The notes under the pieces are model-generated. The model was not told where the DNA came from. It made no database searches and was given only the letters and a program-made list of their open reading frames with translations. A DNA stretch of 64,000 nt. It comes from JBKCUI01 sp052161625 (GTDB taxonomy: Bacteria > Planctomycetota > Planctomycetia > Pirellulales > Pirellulaceae). Below, in pieces: positions 32,734 to 41,474 of the stretch (the stretch's first letter is position 1; every line of letters starts with the position of its first letter). The stretch lies in the NCBI GenBank assembly GCA_052161625.1, contig CP197412.1, one strand, 5' to 3'. The position numbers and the translations under genes are program-made.

Positions 32734-34737
32734 TCAACCCGGCGGCAGCTCGCTTCGCTCCAGGACTTTATCTCGGTTCTTGTCGAGGCGATCGAACAGT
32801 GGCAACATCCGCTCGGGGACTTGCTCTCGCAAAAGTTTGTCATCCCCGTCGGTATCGAGGAAGTTGAAGATCTGCGAAGGAGTCGGCGAGGTACCGCGCC
32901 CCACTTTCTCAAGCGGCTTGGACACTCCGGTTTTGGGATCGATAGGAACAGCGATATGGAAATATCCAATCATCATCTCTTCATACGTTTGATCCCCCCA
33001 AGCCACCCAGCTGTTGGGGTCGGGGTTATTTAGGTTCTTGGTGGAGTTGTCGAAGACCGCTTCGCAAAAGATACGGGTACCTGCCGGAAGCGGTTTCTTG
33101 GCCGCGAGCCGATACTCGGTTTGCCAATTGAAATCGTATGCGGGGATATCGAGGAGAACTTCTCGTTGTTTATCTGGATAGACGGCCGTGTATCGGAACG
33201 CTTTCCCTCGCAAGTGCATGTGCGGGCTCATCGAAAGGAGATCACACGCAGGGAGTTCCTCGGGGAGCATCGCAGCGGTTTTGTAGTTCGCTTCGTTCGG
33301 AGGAATGCGAAGATTGGTTTGAACCGAGCTGGTCGTTTGGACCTCATGGGTAATCGAGGCTTTGTCTGCAAACCAGAAGCCGACTTTGCTCAAGTCTTCT
33401 TGTGCCGTCCCGATGGGTGTGTAGTGGACTTGGAAGACCAATTCGCTGTTGGCCGGAATTCGCTTGGCCATTCCCTCGGGCATCCTTTCCACGCGCGTGC
33501 CAGGGACGTAGCCAACTAAGAAGCCACGCTCGCCACCGAAGGCCCGATTCTTTTTGTCGTTCTTGTCGCGAACAAAGATCAGAATATGGTGCACCACCGC
33601 ACGATTCCCAGGAACGATCTCCATTCCACGAACCCAGATATCCTCCGCATTGTTCAGATCCGAGACGAAGTACTGGTACTTCACGTCACCCTTGGCGGGA
33701 ACGGCGAAGGGTTTCTTCGCCATGGGAACTACCAGGTCGGGAGTGGAAGCCAGTTGCCATCCTTCGACAAACGACAGCGGCTCTGGTTCTCGTTCCGGAT
33801 TGCCGCGCGGTGTGCCGAGAGAGGCCCATGTTTCTAAGGTATCGATTTCTTCTTGGGTCATGCGCCGGTCGTTCGCGAACTCGCCATGGTCGGGGCTGGC
33901 ATGCCAAGGAGGCATGCGTCCCTCGCGGACGACTTCGAGAACCATATCGGCCCAGGAGGAGGCGTCGTCGTAATTCGACAGATCCATCGGTCCAATTTCA
34001 TCCGGTCGATGGCAGCTCACACATCGCTTCTGCAGAATGCGGCTGACCTGCTCCGCATAAGTCACGGAACTAGCCGCTGCACCATCTTCCGATTCGGCCA
34101 CCGATCGCTTGCGACCGATCAAGCATCCAGGGGCTTTCGTGATCGGCGTTTCGACGGCGCGCCCTGCAAGAACGGATTCAATCGCATCGACCAGCGGCTG
34201 TTCGTTGGCTTGCTCGCGCAAAAAGCCGATACCGTATTGGTCGTCGATCTTCCCTCGGTAGGCCAAGCGTCCTTTTTCATCGACCACGCAGACTTCAGGG
34301 GTTCGCGTGATCCCCAGGAGATCGGCCCAGTTTTGATCGGGATCTTTCACAAATGGGAATTCGATTTGGTATTTGCGAGCATGGGCCGCCATTTCGGCCA
34401 AGCTATCTTGGACGTTGGAATCAACCGCCACAAACGCGACTTGCTTGCCCTCGAACTGCTTTTGAAGCTCCACCAATTTGGCCGAGTACATCTTGGCCAA
34501 CGGGCATTGGGTGCCGACGAAGGCATAGACAATGGCTTTCTTCCCTCGGAATTCTTCCGTCTTCCACTCTTTGCCTTGATAGTCCGTCCACCGCGCGTCG
34601 GGAATCTTTTGTCCAATTTCTACCGCTTTGACGGCGGTCGGCTGGGCGGAATCGTTGGCATGCAAGGTGTAAGGAACACCGAGCCATAGCGTTGCCCCGA
34701 GCGAGATTGACAAAGCAAATGAGAAGAGTGACTGTCG
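32734..34737 (-). CDS. Secreted redoxin - cytochrome c - copper monooxygenase-like - EF-hand protein
   Basis: After a signal peptide (MRQSLFSFALSISLGATLWL to about residue 28) there are four parts. First a peroxiredoxin/thioredoxin-like domain: IGQKIPDARWTDYQGKEW and VGTQCPLAKMYSAKL, with one Cys kept. Next a c-type heme site, QKRCVSCHRPDEIGPMDL, with MPPWH as a likely axial-ligand region. Then a dopamine-beta-monooxygenase-like part with candidate copper ligands in VVHHILIFV, VFQVHYTP and SPHMHLRGKAFRY. Finally two EF-hand loops, DTDGDDKLLREQ and DKNRDKVLERSE. It should be periplasmic and redox active; the substrate is unknown. An in-frame ATG 20 codons upstream lacks the export signal. It is convergent with the CCA gene and divergent from the sulfatase. 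Confidence 0.88.
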   Translation of the reverse strand, partial: RQSLFSFALSISLGATLWLGVPYTLHANDSAQPTAVKAVEIGQKIPDARWTDYQGKEWKTEEFRGKKAIVYAFVGTQCPLAKMYSAKLVELQKQFEGKQVAFVAVDSNVQDSLAEMAAHARKYQIEFPFVKDPDQNWADLLGITRTPEVCVVDEKGRLAYRGKIDDQYGIGFLREQANEQPLVDAIESVLAGRAVETPITKAPGCLIGRKRSVAESEDGAAASSVTYAEQVSRILQKRCVSCHRPDEIGPMDLSNYDDASSWADMVLEVVREGRMPPWHASPDHGEFANDRRMTQEEIDTLETWASLGTPRGNPEREPEPLSFVEGWQLASTPDLVVPMAKKPFAVPAKGDVKYQYFVSDLNNAEDIWVRGMEIVPGNRAVVHHILIFVRDKNDKKNRAFGGERGFLVGYVPGTRVERMPEGMAKRIPANSELVFQVHYTPIGTAQEDLSKVGFWFADKASITHEVQTTSSVQTNLRIPPNEANYKTAAMLPEELPACDLLSMSPHMHLRGKAFRYTAVYPDKQREVLLDIPAYDFNWQTEYRLAAKKPLPAGTRIFCEAVFDNSTKNLNNPDPNSWVAWGDQTYEEMMIGYFHIAVPIDPKTGVSKPLEKVGRGTSPTPSQIFNFLDTDGDDKLLREQVPERMLPLFDRLDKNRDKVLERSELPPG

Positions 34738-35032
34738 CATGCACGATCGCCCAGGTTGGAGCGCTCCTTTTTCAATAACACACAGCTTCAACAACATACA
34801 GCGAAAAAGATCCCACGCGGGCCGCCCACTTCTCAGCGGCGCCCACGCCTCAGCGCAGCCCGCCTATCCGCTGGCCGCCTATCCCTGGCGCTGGGCGGGT
34901 CACAAAATCGAATCCGACCGATTAGAATATCCTTTTGGAACACCGATCACAACATTGAAGCCACGGCAATGTGGCGAGGATTTCGACTATTGAATTCCTC
35001 TACCTACTCCTCTCATTGGGAATGACATCATC
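34738..35032. other. 295-bp divergent intergenic region
   Basis: It lies between the redoxin-fusion gene (minus) and the sulfatase gene (plus). It contains a GC-rich block around 34850-34905 with the direct repeat ccgcctatcc at 34860-34869 and 34875-34884, flanked by partly complementary gcccgcc and ggcgggt runs that could fold. An AT-richer stretch follows towards the sulfatase. I see no clear promoter. Confidence 0.5.
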
Positions 35033-36361
35033 ATGATTCGAAAGCTGGCTCGCCAAACCTTCTGCGACGGCCGATGGTTCCATTTTGTCGCCAGCTTCGG
35101 CTTCGCACTGCTTGCGTTGGGATCGGTTGCCAACTCTGCTCCGCCCAACGTGGTTATGATCATTTCTGACGACCACGCTTGGACCGACTATGGATTTATG
35201 GGGCATCCGCACATCCAGACGCCGAACATCGATCGGCTTGCGGCAGAGAGCCTTACTTTTCGCCGGGGGTATGTTCCGTCCAGTCTTTGCTGCCCCAGTT
35301 TGGCGACGATTCTCACGGGGCGTTACCCCCACCAACACAAGATTACGTCGAACGATCCACCTCTGATTCCTGGCATGAAACCGGGGCAATTCCAAGCCTC
35401 CGAAGCATTCCGAATCGGACGGGAGACGATGAATGCTCATATGCGCGCCGTCCCCACCCTGGCTCGATCGCTGAGTGAAAATGGCTACCTCACTCTTCAG
35501 ACCGGCAAATGGTGGCAGGGAGAATACCAACAAGGGGGATTCACACACGGTATGACCCGCGGGGGCAGGCACGGAGACGATGGGCTCGCGATCGGAAGGA
35601 AAACGATGGAGCCGATCGACTCGTTCCTCGATGAATGCACCGAAAAGAAAAAGCCTTTTCTGGTTTGGTATGCACCCATGCTGCCCCACGATCCGCACAC
35701 TCCTCCCGAACGACTTCTTGAAAAATACAAAAAGTTGCACCCGAGCATCCATGTGGCCAAGTACTGGGCAATGGTCGAATGGTTTGATGAGACGGTGGGG
35801 CAGTTGCTCAAGAGTTTGGAAGACCGCAAACTGGCGGAGAATACCATCGTGGTATACGTGGCCGACAATGGTTGGATCCAAAATACCGATGGACCTCGCT
35901 ATGCACCGAAGTCGAAGCAGTCCCCTTACGATGGCGGATTGCGAACCCCGATCATGGTTCGCTGGCCTGGTAAAGTCGCGCCTCAGCAGAGCGATGAGCT
36001 AGCGCAAAGCATCGATTTGGCCCCTACGATTTGGAAGGCCTTGCAAATGCCACTTCCGGAGGGATTGCCCGGTATCGATCTGCTCGACGCCAACGCACGG
36101 GCGAATCGAACGACCTTGCAGGGCGCCTGCTTCACCCACAACGCTGTCGACTTGAACCGCCCTGAGAAGAATGTTCGCTGGCGCTGGTGTATCGATCGGA
36201 ACTGGAAGCTTATGCTTCCTGACCCCACCAACGAACCTGAAGGAAAGCCAGAGCTTTACGATATATTGGCCGATCCGATGGAAACCAAAAACCTCGCTGA
36301 CCGCGAACCACAACAATTGATTCGCTTGACGGAGCATTTGACTCGTTGGTGGACGCCCTAG
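35033..36361 (+). CDS. Secreted sulfatase-family protein with altered formylglycine motif
   Basis: A signal peptide (VASFGFALLALGSVANS region, to about residue 34) is followed by the sulfatase start PPNVVMIISDDHAWTDYGFM, which provides the metal-binding Asp pair. GHPHIQTPNIDRLAAESLTF and LTGRYPHQHKIT are typical of S1 arylsulfatases, and NGWIQN with GGLRTPIMVRWPGKV matches the C-terminal half. The site converted to formylglycine normally reads C-x-P-[S/A]-R; here it is Cys86-Cys-Pro-Ser-Leu90, with Leu in place of Arg. It likely removes sulfate from polysaccharides if the maturation enzyme accepts this. A sialidase-like gene converges on it, suggesting a sulfated-glycan locus. Confidence 0.92.
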   Translation: MIRKLARQTFCDGRWFHFVASFGFALLALGSVANSAPPNVVMIISDDHAWTDYGFMGHPHIQTPNIDRLAAESLTFRRGYVPSSLCCPSLATILTGRYPHQHKITSNDPPLIPGMKPGQFQASEAFRIGRETMNAHMRAVPTLARSLSENGYLTLQTGKWWQGEYQQGGFTHGMTRGGRHGDDGLAIGRKTMEPIDSFLDECTEKKKPFLVWYAPMLPHDPHTPPERLLEKYKKLHPSIHVAKYWAMVEWFDETVGQLLKSLEDRKLAENTIVVYVADNGWIQNTDGPRYAPKSKQSPYDGGLRTPIMVRWPGKVAPQQSDELAQSIDLAPTIWKALQMPLPEGLPGIDLLDANARANRTTLQGACFTHNAVDLNRPEKNVRWRWCIDRNWKLMLPDPTNEPEGKPELYDILADPMETKNLADREPQQLIRLTEHLTRWWTP

Positions 36362-36378
36362 CTGTTCTTTCCGGGAGA

Positions 36379-37527
36379 TTAAGGTTTGATTTCCAGCACG
36401 ACATGCTTGATCTTTTCACGCAACCATGTGTACGTGATGTGGATCTTCCCATCTCGCGTTTGGATCACCGCTGGATAGCTGAATTCTTTCTTCGGTTCGT
36501 TTTCCAGTTCCAGGACCGGTTTCCAAGATCGCCCATCGGCGGAGAGGGCGACATTGAGAGGGGAGCGTCGGCCTCCCCACTCTTGCGACTCCTTGGTGAC
36601 ATGGTTGTAGACCAAGAGGTGCATGCCGCTGCGAAGCGTCACGGCATCGGTCCCTGAATTGGGATTGGGAAGATCGATCAAACTCATTTCGCCCCAGGAC
36701 TTGCCCAAGTCGCTCGATTCGATCTGAAAGACTTTACCCTGCCGACTTCTCCCGAGCGCCAACAGTCGATCCCCCCCCAACTTGAGAATGCTGGGCTGAA
36801 TAGCGCCAAATCGTGTTGGATCGTTCAGGGGTGCGGTTCGCGTCCAAGATTTACCCAGATCTTTGGTCCACTCGAAGTGAACAGTCCATTCGCTTTTCGC
36901 ATCGGGCGTTTCATTGCTGGTCGGACAAAGAATCGTCCCATCGGCCAATTCGATCGGCTTGTTTTTGATCGGGCCTAGGATCCCTTCTGGGAGCCGCACA
37001 CCGGGACTCCAAGTCTTTCCGTGGTCGCTGGATTGCGAGAGCATCCCCCACCAAGCGTCCGGGTTGGGCCCCGCCTTGTAAAAGAGCAAGAGGGGACCTG
37101 CCGATGGCTGAAAGAGAACAGGGTTCCAAGTCGGAACACGTTTCACGTCGACAGTCTTCGCCTTGTCCCCCACGCCGACACGCTGGGGTGTTGCCCATTG
37201 GAATTGGATCCCATTGGCAACCTCTACCGGTGCAGTCCATTGTTTATTTTCATACCGAGAGACCCAAATACCGACATCATCCGATTTTTCGTAGAGACCG
37301 CCAAACCACGCTGTCACCAAAGTTCCGTCTGCCGCCTCCTCGATCGTGGAAGCATGGCAACTCGGAAAAGGAGCTTTCTCGTAGATGAACTCTTCGGCGA
37401 CTTTAACAATCTCCTGCGCCCGAGCACTGGGCGACATCGGGGCGAACGACATCGGGGCGAACGACATCGGGGCGAAGGGGAAAGCGCATAGAGCAGCAAG
37501 AGCGACGGCAAACGAGGTCTTCGGCAT
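36379..37527 (-). CDS. Secreted sialidase-like BNR-repeat protein
   Basis: A signal peptide (MPKTSFAVALAALCAFPFAP onward) contains three copies of FAPMS encoded by a 15-bp tandem repeat, then an SPSARAQE cleavage region. The mature protein is a six-bladed propeller with Asp-box sequences: SSDHGKTWSPG, TKDLGKSWTRT, SSDLGKSWGEM and SADGRSWKPV. ASTIEEAADGTLVTAWFGG and PIELADGTILCPTSNE resemble the exo-alpha-sialidase-like family common in planctomycetes, many of whose members are not proven sialidases. The start is the ATG at 37527; the frame extends upstream without a signal peptide and over the next gene. It lies 71 bases after the PLP decarboxylase stop, in one direction. Confidence 0.88.
   Translation of the reverse strand: MPKTSFAVALAALCAFPFAPMSFAPMSFAPMSPSARAQEIVKVAEEFIYEKAPFPSCHASTIEEAADGTLVTAWFGGLYEKSDDVGIWVSRYENKQWTAPVEVANGIQFQWATPQRVGVGDKAKTVDVKRVPTWNPVLFQPSAGPLLLFYKAGPNPDAWWGMLSQSSDHGKTWSPGVRLPEGILGPIKNKPIELADGTILCPTSNETPDAKSEWTVHFEWTKDLGKSWTRTAPLNDPTRFGAIQPSILKLGGDRLLALGRSRQGKVFQIESSDLGKSWGEMSLIDLPNPNSGTDAVTLRSGMHLLVYNHVTKESQEWGGRRSPLNVALSADGRSWKPVLELENEPKKEFSYPAVIQTRDGKIHITYTWLREKIKHVVLEIKP
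37432..37476. repeat. 15-bp tandem repeat, three perfect copies, in a signal peptide
   Basis: The unit cgacatcggggcgaa is repeated exactly three times at 37432-37446, 37447-37461 and 37462-37476. On the coding (minus) strand it encodes the FAPMS triplication within the hydrophobic region of the sialidase-like signal peptide. Confidence 0.9.
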
Positions 37528-37598
37528 GGTGATCGATCCTGGAGAGTTGGAAGCGGGGTGAGCGTTCAAGCGACCAAAATTGTAACGCATGGGAACCG

Positions 37599-39197
37599 CT
37601 AGAGTTCTTCGATGCTTTCGACGATGCGATCGACCATGGCTTCGGTCGTCTTGGGATTGAAGAAGACGGCTTTCCAAGCAGGTATATCGATGCCGTGTGG
37701 GCAATAACCGAAACTGGTGGTGAATCCGAGGCGAGCATCGATCGCAGAATCCATCATCTTCGCTCTCTTGTCAAAGAGTCGGCGAATCTCTGGCAAGTAT
37801 CGTTGTCGTTGTTCGAGGGTCAGTTCGTTGCGCACCAACTGCTGATAGATTTCCTCTGCATTGCGTCCCTTTGGGAACACCCACCAATTCACGCTAGCTC
37901 CAGGGGTGCCTGCATTGAGAACTTTGCAGTACTCCAATTGGGCCAATTTGGTCTTCAATCGATGCGCCAATTCCAAAGAGCGAGCCAAGAGCATTTGCCA
38001 ACCGGTCAAGCCGATGGCGTTGAGGGAGGCGATCACGCTGTAGGGACCAAGGGCAGGGCGCGAGCACTCGAGCGTGAATAAAGCGGGATCGCGGCTCGCA
38101 TTGGCGTCCGAGAAGTAGGGCGTATCGGAAACAGTCCGCGCCAGATACTTCAGATCTTCGCGTCGATTCACGATGAACGCGCTGGCAGGGTAGTGACCTC
38201 GCCCCATCTTATGAAAGTCGATCGTGACCGAATCGGCGTACCGAAGCCCTCGGTTCTTGGACTGGATCGAGCTGACAAGCCCGAGGATTTCGGTGTCGAA
38301 CGAGTGACCGTTCGTGGCGACGTCATAATCGCTCAACATCGAGAGAGCCCAGCCGACTGCTGCATCGACGTGCAATTGCGGAACCACCATGTCGTACTCA
38401 GCCGCCTTGCGGTGCACAAGATCGTGAACCGCTTCAATATCATCAAAACCAAATCCATCCGTGGTCCCGAATGTGCAGCAGATGTAGGCAACTTTGGTAC
38501 GAGTTTGATAAAGGGCATCGAGTTGTTCCGATAATAGATCGATCCGCATGGAAAGATTTTCATCCGTTGGAATCTCGATCAGATTCTCCGTTCCAATTCC
38601 GAGCCAACCCGCGACCGTCTGGTTGGAATAGTGACTGGCTTGGGAACTGATCCCAACAATCCGTTCTGCCCCCAAGCCCGTTCGCATCGCACCGGGCAGA
38701 ACCCGTTCCAACCCGATCTTCGCGCCGTAAAGATTGGAGATGGTACCCCCGATCGTAAAGACACCCCATGGATCGTCGGTGTGGTAGAAGATCAAGTTTG
38801 CGAGGGTCGTGATCGCCTTGACCTCCAACTCGTTGGATCGCTGACTGTAGCGATCCGTACACAGATTTGGGTTTTTCAGCAGGCAGGCCAACATGCCGAT
38901 GAGCGACGCGTTGTTGGCAGGGCCTCGCACATTCTCCAAATGAAGCGGATTGTTCCAGCTATCGGTCCCCCAAAAGTAGGGAAAGATCACATCGCGAGCG
39001 TCTTTGAGATTACCCGGCAAATTATGAATCTCGGGATTCGCCCGGGCTGTTTCATAATTCTGGCTCATGATAGCCGACGGAGTCATCGCCGATTCCGCAG
39101 CGGCAGCAGCCAGCAATTCGCTGAAAATTTGGGTGATCGCCGGTTGCTGCCACTCAAAAAACGTGGAAACCAGTTCGTCATACTTTCGGCGATCCAT
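37599..39197 (-). CDS. PLP-dependent (group II) amino acid decarboxylase family protein
   Basis: The fold type I PLP-binding pattern is visible: FTIGGTISNLYGAKIGLERV for the phosphate region, LHVDAAVGWAL with the Asp that pairs with the pyridine nitrogen, and SVTIDFHKMGRGHYPASAF with the Schiff-base Lys after His. The N-terminal PYFWGTDSWNNPLHLENVRG and SQRSNELEVKAITTLANLIF fit the glutamate/aromatic amino acid decarboxylase group. The substrate (glutamate, aspartate or an aromatic amino acid) cannot be fixed. An AAGGAAAAAGA run precedes the ATG, a good ribosome-binding site. At 532 residues it is somewhat longer than typical group II enzymes. It is upstream of the sialidase-like gene on the same strand. 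Confidence 0.92.
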   Translation of the reverse strand: MDRRKYDELVSTFFEWQQPAITQIFSELLAAAAAESAMTPSAIMSQNYETARANPEIHNLPGNLKDARDVIFPYFWGTDSWNNPLHLENVRGPANNASLIGMLACLLKNPNLCTDRYSQRSNELEVKAITTLANLIFYHTDDPWGVFTIGGTISNLYGAKIGLERVLPGAMRTGLGAERIVGISSQASHYSNQTVAGWLGIGTENLIEIPTDENLSMRIDLLSEQLDALYQTRTKVAYICCTFGTTDGFGFDDIEAVHDLVHRKAAEYDMVVPQLHVDAAVGWALSMLSDYDVATNGHSFDTEILGLVSSIQSKNRGLRYADSVTIDFHKMGRGHYPASAFIVNRREDLKYLARTVSDTPYFSDANASRDPALFTLECSRPALGPYSVIASLNAIGLTGWQMLLARSLELAHRLKTKLAQLEYCKVLNAGTPGASVNWWVFPKGRNAEEIYQQLVRNELTLEQRQRYLPEIRRLFDKRAKMMDSAIDARLGFTTSFGYCPHGIDIPAWKAVFFNPKTTEAMVDRIVESIEEL

Positions 39198-39543
39198 TCT
39201 TTTTCCTTATTCCATCCAGTTTGAATCCCCGTCGGTGCTGGCGGACAGTACCACCCACAGCGATCCGGATCGGAACGGTCGTAGGTCACAGAACAAAGAG
39301 TTCAAATCGAAGTTGAGAGCCTCGGCCAAGATCCGAACAAGTCACCTGGTAAGCTGTATCGGTTGCGAGGGAGATCCGAATTGTAGCATTAACTTTTACG
39401 AATACTTCTCCAACGAAGACCTAGACGGACAGGTAAGGGGTGAGGATCATGAAGGGAGTGCAGCGAGAATGGTTGGTAGCAACCGCAGGTAAGCCCGGTA
39501 CCTTGATTCTGCACACTCGACCCTCATCGTGTTGTTAGCACCT
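39198..39543. other. ~345-bp divergent intergenic region
   Basis: It separates the PLP decarboxylase (minus) and the WecA/MraY-like gene (plus). I see no coding frame. A small inverted repeat, ggttg-gtag-caacc, lies near 39473-39486 before the glycosyltransferase start, and AT-rich bases (39385-39410) could hold a promoter. Nothing else stands out. Confidence 0.5.
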
Positions 39544-41094
39544 ATGATTTACCCACTAGTAGCCCTCACGATTGCATTATTCATCTCGCTGGTCGTGACT
39601 CCCATCGCGCGCCGGGTCGCGCTGCGCGTCGGCTTGGTCGATCATCCCGACGCCCACCGCAAGTTGCACCGCGAACCGGTTGCCCTTTGCGGCGGAGTCG
39701 CCGTCTTGATCAGTCTCATCGCGAGCGTCGCTCTGATGCTCGGAGTGCGAGAAGACATCGCCTCCGCATCGACCTCCAATATCTATCAAGCCATCGCAAT
39801 GACCCTTGGGGCGATATCGATTGTCGCGCTGGGTGTGCTCGACGATCGGATCGGATTGCGAGGCCGACAAAAGTTAGCAGGTCAAGTTCTCATCTGCGTT
39901 TCCTTGATCGCCTTCGGCTTTACCATTCCGCGTTTGAGTTTGTTGGGTTGGGAGTTCGAGTTGGGAGTGCTCGTCGTCCCCGTTACCTTGGGATGGCTTC
40001 TGTTGGCAGTGAACTCGGTGAACCTCATCGATGGAGCCGATGGCCTCTGTTCGTCCGTAGGCTGGATCGCGTGCGCATCCCTTTCCGCCATCGGGTACTG
40101 GACAGGAAACGTTGTCGAATCGATTCTCGCTGCGAGCATGGCAGGTGCGTTGCTCGGCTTTCTCTTTTTCAATTTGCCGCCGGCCAAAGTATTCCTTGGG
40201 GATGCAGGGAGTATGCTGGTCGGTTTGGTCTTGGGCGTGCTCGCGATGCGATGCTCGGTGACCGGGAACACTCCTCTTCCCATCATGGTTCCGATCGCGC
40301 TCATGGCGATTCCTCTTTTCGACTCATCGATGGCCATCATTCGCAGGAAGCTCACCGGGCGAAGCGTCTTCACCGTCGATCGCGGACATTTGCATCACAA
40401 CTTGATGAGACTTGGTATTCGCAATCAGTGGCTGGTCGGTGCCATTACCCTGCTGTCGGTTGTCACATCGGGCGGAGCCGTATTGAGCGTCCTAGCAGGA
40501 ACCGACTTGATCGCCGTCGCAGCCATCCTCCTAGCGATGGGGCTATTGATCGCAACCCGTGCATTCGGGTTTGCCGAATTGGAGTTGCTTGGCAAGCGAG
40601 TGTGGTGCTTTACCAAAAGTCTATTAGCCCGTCGCGGGTTGGCGGAAAATACCGTCCGCATCCAGAAGGTTCGACTGCAAGGGTCGCGCGAATGGGAAAT
40701 TGTCTGGAGCACATTCGTCGAGTTCGCCGAAAAGCATTCTCTGGCGAAGATCTCCCTCGATCTCAACATGCCATGGCTTCACGAAGGCTTTCATGCCAAC
40801 TGGAATGTGAACAGCATGCCCGAAATCGCGGACCGTTGGCAAGTCAAACTGCCGATCGAATCCGAAGGCCGGATCCTCGGACGGCTTGAAATCATCGGCA
40901 AGTATCAAGGGCCTGCGACCTACGACGTGCTCGCTTATCTCTCCGACATGCTGGTCGAACTGCAGCCATCGATCGAATCGGTCATCAACGGGTTCGAAAG
41001 TGTTCAAGTCACGAGCGAAACAAGCCGCGTCCCAGGCTCCCCCCGGGTGGTTCAGCAAACCGTACCGCAAGCGGTGCAGGAACTAGCTTCGTAA
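39544..41094 (+). CDS. WecA/MraY-family polyprenyl-phosphate glycosyl-1-phosphate transferase
   Basis: The protein has about ten membrane helices, from PLVALTIALFISLVVTPIARR onward. The family's catalytic motifs are GLVDHPDAHRKLHREPVALCGG, the aspartate pair in ALGVLDDRIGLRGRQKLAGQ, SVNLIDGADGLCSS, FFNLPPAKVFLGDAGSMLVG, and the cytoplasmic histidine loop RGHLHHNLMRLG. It would transfer a HexNAc-1-phosphate from a UDP-sugar onto undecaprenyl phosphate, starting a surface glycan. Beyond residue ~360 an extra cytoplasmic tail of about 150 residues (WSTFVEFAEKHSLAKISLDL and following) is unlike WecA and may be regulatory. A GTG at 39529 would add five residues. Confidence 0.92.
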   Translation: MIYPLVALTIALFISLVVTPIARRVALRVGLVDHPDAHRKLHREPVALCGGVAVLISLIASVALMLGVREDIASASTSNIYQAIAMTLGAISIVALGVLDDRIGLRGRQKLAGQVLICVSLIAFGFTIPRLSLLGWEFELGVLVVPVTLGWLLLAVNSVNLIDGADGLCSSVGWIACASLSAIGYWTGNVVESILAASMAGALLGFLFFNLPPAKVFLGDAGSMLVGLVLGVLAMRCSVTGNTPLPIMVPIALMAIPLFDSSMAIIRRKLTGRSVFTVDRGHLHHNLMRLGIRNQWLVGAITLLSVVTSGGAVLSVLAGTDLIAVAAILLAMGLLIATRAFGFAELELLGKRVWCFTKSLLARRGLAENTVRIQKVRLQGSREWEIVWSTFVEFAEKHSLAKISLDLNMPWLHEGFHANWNVNSMPEIADRWQVKLPIESEGRILGRLEIIGKYQGPATYDVLAYLSDMLVELQPSIESVINGFESVQVTSETSRVPGSPRVVQQTVPQAVQELAS

Positions 41095-41474
<380 letters not shown>

